From positions 17,732-81,731 of the forward strand of contig NZ_JASBRH010000017.1 in assembly GCF_029961155.1 (NCBI RefSeq): a DNA stretch of 64,000 nt. The letters run 5' to 3'. The notes under the pieces were generated by a model. The model had not been told where the DNA came from and did no database searches. It saw nothing but the letters and a program-made list of their open reading frames with translations. Each line of letters opens with the position of its first letter. The first letter of the stretch is position 1. Of this stretch, positions 58,394-64,000 are shown piece after piece. Made by a program: the position numbers and the translations under genes. Source of the stretch: Pontibacterium granulatum. Its GTDB lineage: Bacteria; Pseudomonadota; Gammaproteobacteria; Pseudomonadales; Balneatricaceae.

Positions 58394-59761
58394 ATGAAGA
58401 CTCAGGACTATATCCGCGAATTTGCCACGATCTTCTTTATCCAAAGAAAGATGATTTTGGGCACAACCCTATTCGCGTTTGCAATGGGCGTGCTTTTGGT
58501 ACTGTTCTGGCCAAAAACCTACGTGGCTTCGGGAGCATTGATTCTCAAAGGAAGCCAGGTACTGCAGTCCCAACAGACCTTGAGCAAGGTGAACGCGAAG
58601 GTAGACCCTATCAGAGAGGTCGATCTATTCTCTGACATGGAGATTCTGCAATCACAGGACGTGATTTACGGTGCCGTTCAACGCTTGAAAGACAACCCGA
58701 ACTTCGACCTTAATCTTGATGACCCAGAAGTTGAAGCGGCGACGGCAAGCACCATTCAGGAGAGCCTGGTTGCGACCCTGATACCACGCTCTAATGTCAT
58801 CAGAGCCGCCGTTAACTGGGGGAGCCCTCTTCAGGCAGAAATTATCCTATCCTCCATTTTTGAGGAATACCTGCAGCGCCGTCAGGCCGTCTTCAATCCA
58901 GAGGAGGAGGAAGCATTCTTTAAATCTCAGCTAAAGTCCTTCCACTCCAGCCTGGAGGAACTTGAAAACAACCTGCTTGCAGTGGCGGGCGGCTCAAACG
59001 CAGAAGAGCTTGATAATCGAATTCGACGCAATATTGAGCTGCAGGGTAGCCTGCGCCGGGAGCTGAACAACCTTGAGACAGATCGCATCAAGAAAACCAA
59101 CGATGTTGAGTTTCTTGAAGCAAACCTGAACAACAAAGGTGTTAACCTGTTTACCTCTATCGATAGCTTAGAACTTGGCGATTTCTCGAAGAAGATTGCC
59201 GATCTGCTGATTGAGCGAGAGGAAAAGCTTCAGACCTATACGGCAAACAGTTCGGAAGTTAAACGCACTGAGGAAAACCTGCAGAGCCTGTACAGCGTGT
59301 TGTTGAACGAGGTGAGACGACATATCGAGCGCGAACGAAGCGTTCTGCGAGGCATGGAACAGCAGATTGAATCCGTTAAGCAACGTATTGCTGCTATTGA
59401 CGCCGAGAACCAAGGTTTCTACAAAAACTTCATGAACGCCAAACGCCTTGATCGTGAACGTGAAGTAATCGAAGAGTCTTATCGAACATTTGCGACGCGT
59501 TTCAGAGAAGCCAAAATCAGAAACGAAACTCAATCCGACCGTTTGTTTACTGTCGGTATCGTCGAGCGCGCGCATGCTTCCAGGATCGCTACGTTCCCGA
59601 ACCCTCGTACAGTACTCCCAACCAGCTTAATTTTAGGCTTGCTGCTTGGGATCACTTTAGGATTCTTCATAGAATTTTTTGATCATCGCTTTAAGCGCCC
59701 AGAAGATATTACCAATTATACAGGACTGACCTACCTGTTCTCCGTGCCAGCTCATAAATGA
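58394..59761 (+). CDS. Wzz/GumC-type polysaccharide co-polymerase
   Basis: A 455-residue chain-length determinant. The first membrane segment is near residues 20-38 (ILGTTLFAFAMGVLLVLFW) and the second near 412-432 (LILGLLLGITLGFFIEF). Between them the periplasmic domain has a long coiled-coil region (about 170-385). The C-terminus ends soon after the second segment (DHRFKRPEDI), so no kinase domain is fused; the separate kinase at 56311 likely completes it. Confidence 0.92.
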   Translation: MKTQDYIREFATIFFIQRKMILGTTLFAFAMGVLLVLFWPKTYVASGALILKGSQVLQSQQTLSKVNAKVDPIREVDLFSDMEILQSQDVIYGAVQRLKDNPNFDLNLDDPEVEAATASTIQESLVATLIPRSNVIRAAVNWGSPLQAEIILSSIFEEYLQRRQAVFNPEEEEAFFKSQLKSFHSSLEELENNLLAVAGGSNAEELDNRIRRNIELQGSLRRELNNLETDRIKKTNDVEFLEANLNNKGVNLFTSIDSLELGDFSKKIADLLIEREEKLQTYTANSSEVKRTEENLQSLYSVLLNEVRRHIERERSVLRGMEQQIESVKQRIAAIDAENQGFYKNFMNAKRLDREREVIEESYRTFATRFREAKIRNETQSDRLFTVGIVERAHASRIATFPNPRTVLPTSLILGLLLGITLGFFIEFFDHRFKRPEDITNYTGLTYLFSVPAHK

Positions 59762-59829
59762 GCTGGTACTCCCCGGACCTCCAAAAACATACACAGTAAG
59801 TACTTTGTTGTTGAGCAAGCTGACTAGTC

Positions 59830-60849
59830 ATGTACGCGGATATGAATGATCACCTTAACGAAACGGGCGTTTCCTATATTGACCGAGCAGTAGCTCTGTT
59901 ATTGATAGTACTACTATCACCTGTCTTCCTATTTGTTTACCTGCTCGTATTTGTAACAATGGGAGGGCCGGTCTTTTATGTAGGGGAAAGACTTGGCCAA
60001 CATAAGAAAACGTTTAATATCATCAAGTTCCGCACCCTGCCAATTGGCGCACAAAAACGAATTGGCGGTGAACTCTTCAACCATAAACACGAGTCAATCC
60101 CTGCTGTAGCGCAGTTTCTCCGCGATACTCGACTCGATGAGTTACCTCAGCTCGTAAACATACTTCGCGGAGAGATGGTATTCTTTGGCCCCCGCCCGGA
60201 ACGCTATGAAGTATACGTAAAGCAGTGCGCTAGCATCCCCGGGTATGAGGCACGCTTCCAGGTACCGCCTGGCGTCATCGGTGTGTCACAGCTCTGCACA
60301 CCACACAGCGCACCGAAAACCATGCGTGCGAAAATCGATCGTCGCTACGTATCAAGCTCATCCTCAAGCAACATTGGCTTTGGCATCTATGCCGTATGGG
60401 TGCTGGCAAGGCGATTAACCGTCCAGTTCGCATACCATTTCTGGCGTGAACGAATCAAGAATCAGCTGCTAAACAAGCGTTCGGAGCGGCGCACTGAGCC
60501 AAGAATTAAGCAACATGGCGCTACTATAGAGTTCCTTGATCAGGATAAAAGCACCGTAATTGCTGACGGTTACCTCTTGGATATAAACCACGAGTTTATA
60601 CGCGTAAAGGGACGCATCCCTTTCAAGGCGGATGAGAAGTATTTATGCAGATTAACCAGTCAGTCAAAGAAATCCCTGCGAGGGCGCACTAAAAGCGCTT
60701 ATTGCTACTGCACTCTGCTCAAGAATGAAGATAGCTCTAAGGACAAGATAGGAGAGTACATCGTAAAATATGAGGCGGTGTCTCCACTTAATAAATATTT
60801 GATCGATCAATATTTCCTGTACAAAGCGATCATTGCTTGCCCAAACTGA
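59830..60849 (+). CDS. Initiating sugar phosphate transferase fused to a PilZ-like domain
   Basis: A 339-residue protein. Residues 15-200 are a bacterial sugar transferase domain (WcaJ/PglC type): a membrane segment (VALLLIVLLSPVFLFVYLLV), IIKFRTLPIG near 62, catalytic RDTRLDELPQLVNILRGEM near 98, and FFGPRPERYEVY. It moves a sugar phosphate onto undecaprenyl phosphate. From about residue 216 a second domain begins with RSERRTEPRIKQHGATIEF, like the RxxxR start of PilZ domains, followed by GYLLDINHEFIRVKG where PilZ has D-x-S-x-x-G. The second motif is altered, so cyclic di-GMP binding is possible but unproven. Such a tail is not usual for this enzyme family. Confidence 0.88.
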   Translation: MYADMNDHLNETGVSYIDRAVALLLIVLLSPVFLFVYLLVFVTMGGPVFYVGERLGQHKKTFNIIKFRTLPIGAQKRIGGELFNHKHESIPAVAQFLRDTRLDELPQLVNILRGEMVFFGPRPERYEVYVKQCASIPGYEARFQVPPGVIGVSQLCTPHSAPKTMRAKIDRRYVSSSSSSNIGFGIYAVWVLARRLTVQFAYHFWRERIKNQLLNKRSERRTEPRIKQHGATIEFLDQDKSTVIADGYLLDINHEFIRVKGRIPFKADEKYLCRLTSQSKKSLRGRTKSAYCYCTLLKNEDSSKDKIGEYIVKYEAVSPLNKYLIDQYFLYKAIIACPN

Positions 60850-60871
60850 GTTATTAAGGAAACAGCTCTCA

Positions 60872-62194
60872 GTGAATCAATCGACAGAATGGAACAACAT
60901 GCGCAACGGTAAGATGGTTCCCCGTACTGTTTTCGACCATCCGTTCACCCAGTTTCTATTCTACGGAATCATCGCGACAATCCCTTTTTATCGGTGGCGA
61001 CAGCTACCCGGCCCCGAGTTTTTGAAAGTAGACTGGCTGTTGTTCGGTTTACTATTTGTACTTGTCGCGCCCTATCTGTTGATGATGAAGACAGCCCCCC
61101 GCCGGCTTAAATCCAACCTGTGGTTACCGCTTAGTCTGTTTTTGCTCTCCAACTTTGTCGCCTATCTAGTATCTCCGTATCCTGACCAGGCATGGAGCGG
61201 CATGATGCTGCTATTGCAGGGCACACTCTTCATGCTCTTTACCATGCTAATGGTAAGCGTCCGCGGCTTTGAGTCATCTTTACTATGGACCCTTGGCCTT
61301 AGCATGGGCCTCGGCGCACTTATGTCATGCCTTGGCTATTTCGGGGGAATTGAGCTTTTCAACCAAGCAGGAGAAGAGCGCGCTTACGGAGGCACCATCA
61401 GCTCCAATAACATGGCGCTAATGTGTGTCTTCACACTCCCTATTACTGTCTTTTGGGCAGTATATTCGAAAACAGTAAAAATGCGCCTGTTCGGAATGAC
61501 CCTTGCTGCACTCATGGCGCTCGGCGTAGTTAGCACCGTCTCACGCGGCGGCTTTTTGAGTTTAGTGATTGTGTCCGCTTTACTCGCCTACCAGTACAAA
61601 GGACATTTCAAGCCCAAACACCTTGGCCTTCTAGTGGCCATTGTGGGCATATCAGCCGTAGTAGCCGTTTCCATTATCCCAAAAGACTTTTTTATTCGTC
61701 AGGCTTCCCTCGTTACAGAAGGCACACAGGATAAATCCTTAGACCGTCGTTCCTCCTATGTAACTGTCGCAGTCGATGCGATTGAACAGCGCCCTATCAT
61801 CGGCTGGGGGACAGATACCTTCAAAAAGCTATGGATCAACTCATTAGAAACTCGCTGGTTTGATATGGAGGAGCGTCCCGCGCATAACACCTACCTCGAA
61901 GTAACGGTGGGTAGCGGTATCGTCGGACTAGGCTTTTTCTTATTTTTGTTGCTTAGAACATTTTTTAACTATCACAACTCTCAAAAAACACTTCTATCCC
62001 ATGGACTGGAACGGGAAGCCCATCTGGTGGGAAGCTTCAAACTCGGCTTAGTCGCAGTAGGAATTTACTTCCTTATCAAGAGCGGCCTGGAACATAAGTA
62101 CTTTTTGATGGTGATCCCACTATCCGAAATCGCTGTTAGATATGCCAGACAAAAAGTGGCTGAAGCGACCCAGCGCAATGACGCCGTGAGTTGA
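60872..62194 (+). CDS. O-antigen ligase/polymerase family protein (Wzy-like)
   Basis: About 440 residues with roughly 11 hydrophobic segments. SRGGFLSLVIVSALLAY near residue 225 and the periplasmic loop GWGTDTFKKLW to AHNTYLEVTVGSGIVG near 310-345 are the Wzy/WaaL signature, with the conserved histidine of AHNTYLE. It probably polymerises repeat units in the periplasm. GTG 60872 is chosen, preceded by AAGGA; an ATG further in is possible. It starts 22 bases after the transferase gene. Confidence 0.9.
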   Translation: MNQSTEWNNMRNGKMVPRTVFDHPFTQFLFYGIIATIPFYRWRQLPGPEFLKVDWLLFGLLFVLVAPYLLMMKTAPRRLKSNLWLPLSLFLLSNFVAYLVSPYPDQAWSGMMLLLQGTLFMLFTMLMVSVRGFESSLLWTLGLSMGLGALMSCLGYFGGIELFNQAGEERAYGGTISSNNMALMCVFTLPITVFWAVYSKTVKMRLFGMTLAALMALGVVSTVSRGGFLSLVIVSALLAYQYKGHFKPKHLGLLVAIVGISAVVAVSIIPKDFFIRQASLVTEGTQDKSLDRRSSYVTVAVDAIEQRPIIGWGTDTFKKLWINSLETRWFDMEERPAHNTYLEVTVGSGIVGLGFFLFLLLRTFFNYHNSQKTLLSHGLEREAHLVGSFKLGLVAVGIYFLIKSGLEHKYFLMVIPLSEIAVRYARQKVAEATQRNDAVS

Positions 62195-62349
62195 CCTCAA
62201 TAGAGGCATTCAAACTAACGGTTGGAAAAGAATCATCTCAAGAATGCCTGTGCTCTTTTTTAGCCTGGTAAGAGCCTCAGTCCTCCTGATACATCAAAAG
62301 CTAGAAAATGCCAGCAAGCTATTATTAACCGCAAACCCGGAAGGCAGTG

Positions 62350-63609
62350 ATGGATAGTCAGACCAACTTGAAGCAATTACGTATCGGCATCGTTATCGCG
62401 TCTCTCAAGACCGGTGGAGCCGAGCGAATGGCCCTGGCTCTGGCGCACGCACTTCTTGTTAGCGGGACAGATGTACGCTTATATTGCCTGGATTCAGCTC
62501 GCTCCATGCCTCTGCCTGGCACTGAGGATGAGCAACGCGCTTTAGAACGCCGTATTTACCTCCTGGGAGCGGGTAATGGCAAGCAATCGACACTGACTAA
62601 AGCACTCGCTTTTCCAAAACTGCATCGTGAATTGGAAAAGTCGATACGTGCTGAAGAGCTTGATTTAGTTATTAGCTTCATGGAGCGGGCAAATATTCTA
62701 AATCTGCTGGGAGATACGAAGATCCCCCGTATCATCTCTATTCGCAAACACCTTACTATGGCGCTTAGCGACAAAGATCCATTGAAACGCACTCTAGTGA
62801 AGGCCGGTTATTCTTGGTTGTTGAAAAGAGCCTCAAATATCAACTTCAACTCAAGCGAAGCGGCGCAGGATCTTTCAACACTATACCCGTCAAATAAGAC
62901 ACCTGTTTCCGTCATAAACAACTTTTACGACGAAAGTATGCTGCAACGGGCGACAGCCGCTCTTAACGAAGAAGAGCTATCCCTGTTAGACGGCAACTCA
63001 ATCGTAACATGCGGACGTCTCGTACCTGTGAAGTCACAGGCCGCATTAGTCAGAGCTTTTGCACCTGTAGCCCAAAAGGTGCCCGACTCTAAATTGATTA
63101 TCGTTGGTGATGGACCGGTCAAGGCTAAGCTTGAATCACTGATTGATGAATTAAAATTGAAAAACAGGGTATTTTTAACCGGACAAAAAACAAATCCATA
63201 CGCCTGGGTTTCCAGGGCTAAGGTCTTTGCCCTTTCATCAAAAGCCGAAGGCTTTCCTAATGCCCTGCTTGAAGCGATGGCGCTGTCACGCCCTGTGATA
63301 TCAACAGACTGTCATTCAGGCCCACGGGAGCTACTCAGCCCTGACAGCAACCCAGCTGAGAAAACCGATACTCTCGAATTCGCCACGTATGGCATACTAA
63401 CGCCTCCGCAAGAAACATCTCCGACTTATGACACTTCCCCCCTAACCGCTCATGAGCGGGCTCTAGCGGAGGCGATGGAACGGTTACTGATAGACGACGA
63501 ACTCAGAGAGGAATACGGCCAGAAAGCAGCACAGCGATCGCTACAGTTCACCAGGGATAGCATCCTGGATCAGTGGCACAAGCTTATTAGCGACACTCTG
63601 GCTGTCTGA
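62350..63609 (+). CDS. Family 4 glycosyltransferase (GT-B fold)
   Basis: A 419-residue retaining glycosyltransferase. The N-terminal IASLKTGGAERMALALAHAL is the GT4 glycine-rich loop. In the second half, CGRLVPVKSQAALVRAFA near residue 220, IIVGDGPVKAKLE near 255 and SSKAEGFPNALLEAMALSRP near 300 (EX7E-like site) bind the nucleotide sugar. ATG 62350 with GGAAGG upstream is preferred over GTG 62347. Last gene of the plus-strand unit. Confidence 0.93.
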   Translation: MDSQTNLKQLRIGIVIASLKTGGAERMALALAHALLVSGTDVRLYCLDSARSMPLPGTEDEQRALERRIYLLGAGNGKQSTLTKALAFPKLHRELEKSIRAEELDLVISFMERANILNLLGDTKIPRIISIRKHLTMALSDKDPLKRTLVKAGYSWLLKRASNINFNSSEAAQDLSTLYPSNKTPVSVINNFYDESMLQRATAALNEEELSLLDGNSIVTCGRLVPVKSQAALVRAFAPVAQKVPDSKLIIVGDGPVKAKLESLIDELKLKNRVFLTGQKTNPYAWVSRAKVFALSSKAEGFPNALLEAMALSRPVISTDCHSGPRELLSPDSNPAEKTDTLEFATYGILTPPQETSPTYDTSPLTAHERALAEAMERLLIDDELREEYGQKAAQRSLQFTRDSILDQWHKLISDTLAV

Positions 63610-63625
63610 GGTACCCTCAGCTTTT
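63606..63625 (+). terminator. Terminator overlapping the stop codon of the GT4 gene
   Basis: CTGAGG/CCTCAG with a TAC loop and CTTTTC following. The left arm contains the TGA stop of the glycosyltransferase gene. It is short but well placed to end the plus-strand operon. Confidence 0.6.
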
Positions 63626-64000
63626 CTGCCACTGCACTAGAACACTCTGTTGGCAGACATGAACTATCGCCATATCTGCCTTTCCAACGAATAGATTTCG
63701 CACTCCAGACTTCCTGGCCGGCGTAGTGTTTAAGACACCAGTCTTACGCCAGCCAAACGTTTTCGGTTTGCGCTCCAAGGCTCAGTCCATAAAGCGCCAT
63801 GTTTAGGGTGTGATAACAAGCTTCCCGAAGCGCGGCCATCCCCGTACAGCCTAAGGCCTTGCGATAAGGTGATATCGATTCAGGAATGCGAATGAGGTGT
63901 TGGGCATCGCTAAAGCGATGACCAACCTACAGGCTATAAGCTGAGCCTGAAGGTGTTTGGGCCGTAGGATGTAGGGCCGCTTTCAAGCTGCCGGCACCCT
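63626..64000. other. Non-coding tail rich in hairpins
   Basis: About 375 bases without a supported gene on either strand. Several hairpins are visible: GGCAGACAT/ATATCTGCC (63653-63681, one mismatch), GGCGTA...AGAC/GTCTTACGCC (63720-63750) and TTGGGCATCGCT/AGCGATGACCAA (63900-63925). The last has the look of a dispersed intergenic palindrome. A remnant of a mobile element or a structured RNA cannot be told apart here. Confidence 0.45.

Overview
The window looks like the chromosome of a marine gammaproteobacterium of the Oceanospirillales/Pseudomonadales grouping. This is inferred from gene order: coaBC-dut-algC-argB-slmA, gpmI-envC-ctpA-yibQ facing yibN-grxC-secB, and glnA-glnL-glnG with typA divergent are arrangements shared with Pseudomonas and its marine relatives. 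No rRNA, tRNA, CRISPR array, intact insertion sequence or phage gene was recognised.

Layout. 1-8 kb: a glycosyltransferase cut by the window edge, a PAP2 phosphatase, an alpha/beta hydrolase, mutM and an EamA transporter on the minus strand. They face a MocR-type regulator across a 71-bp intergenic stretch (142 bp between start codons) that carries a perfect 11-bp inverted repeat. Then come rlmF and two very small genes: a ribbon-helix-helix protein behind a tandem operator-like repeat, and a 38-residue lysine-rich peptide. 7.8-17.7 kb: rpmG/rpmB, a CHASE-PAS-GGDEF-EAL protein overlapping an HDOD protein, an RND efflux pair and radC. 17.8-18.1 kb: a 266-bp almost symmetrical inverted-repeat element between radC and coaBC. 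18.1-42.6 kb: conserved housekeeping genes for CoA, dUTP, sugar phosphate, arginine, division control, murein remodelling, glycolysis, redox, secretion, nitrogen control and translation. The glnA promoter is a textbook sigma-54/NtrC promoter.

43.0-63.6 kb is a large exopolysaccharide locus. Minus-strand genes encode two family 2 glycosyltransferases, a flippase, an OmpA-like lipoprotein with calcium-type repeats, an ExeA-like ATPase with a SPOR domain, a UDP-glucuronate 4-epimerase and an alginate-lyase-like protein. Plus-strand genes encode a FemAB-like acyltransferase, a polysaccharide deacetylase, a second ExeA-like ATPase, a CpsD-like kinase, a Wza-like export lipoprotein, a Wzz/GumC-like co-polymerase, an initiating sugar phosphate transferase with a PilZ-like tail, a Wzy/WaaL-type polymerase and a family 4 glycosyltransferase. 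This is a nearly complete Wzx/Wzy assembly line: initiation, extension, flipping, polymerisation, length control, export and modification. The gene set resembles exosortase (XrtA)-linked polysaccharide loci, but no exosortase gene is visible.

Most notable for follow-up: the PilZ-like tail on the initiating transferase, the paired peptidoglycan-reaching ATPases of the polysaccharide locus, the 266-bp inverted repeat, and the tiny regulator plus lysine-rich peptide unit.
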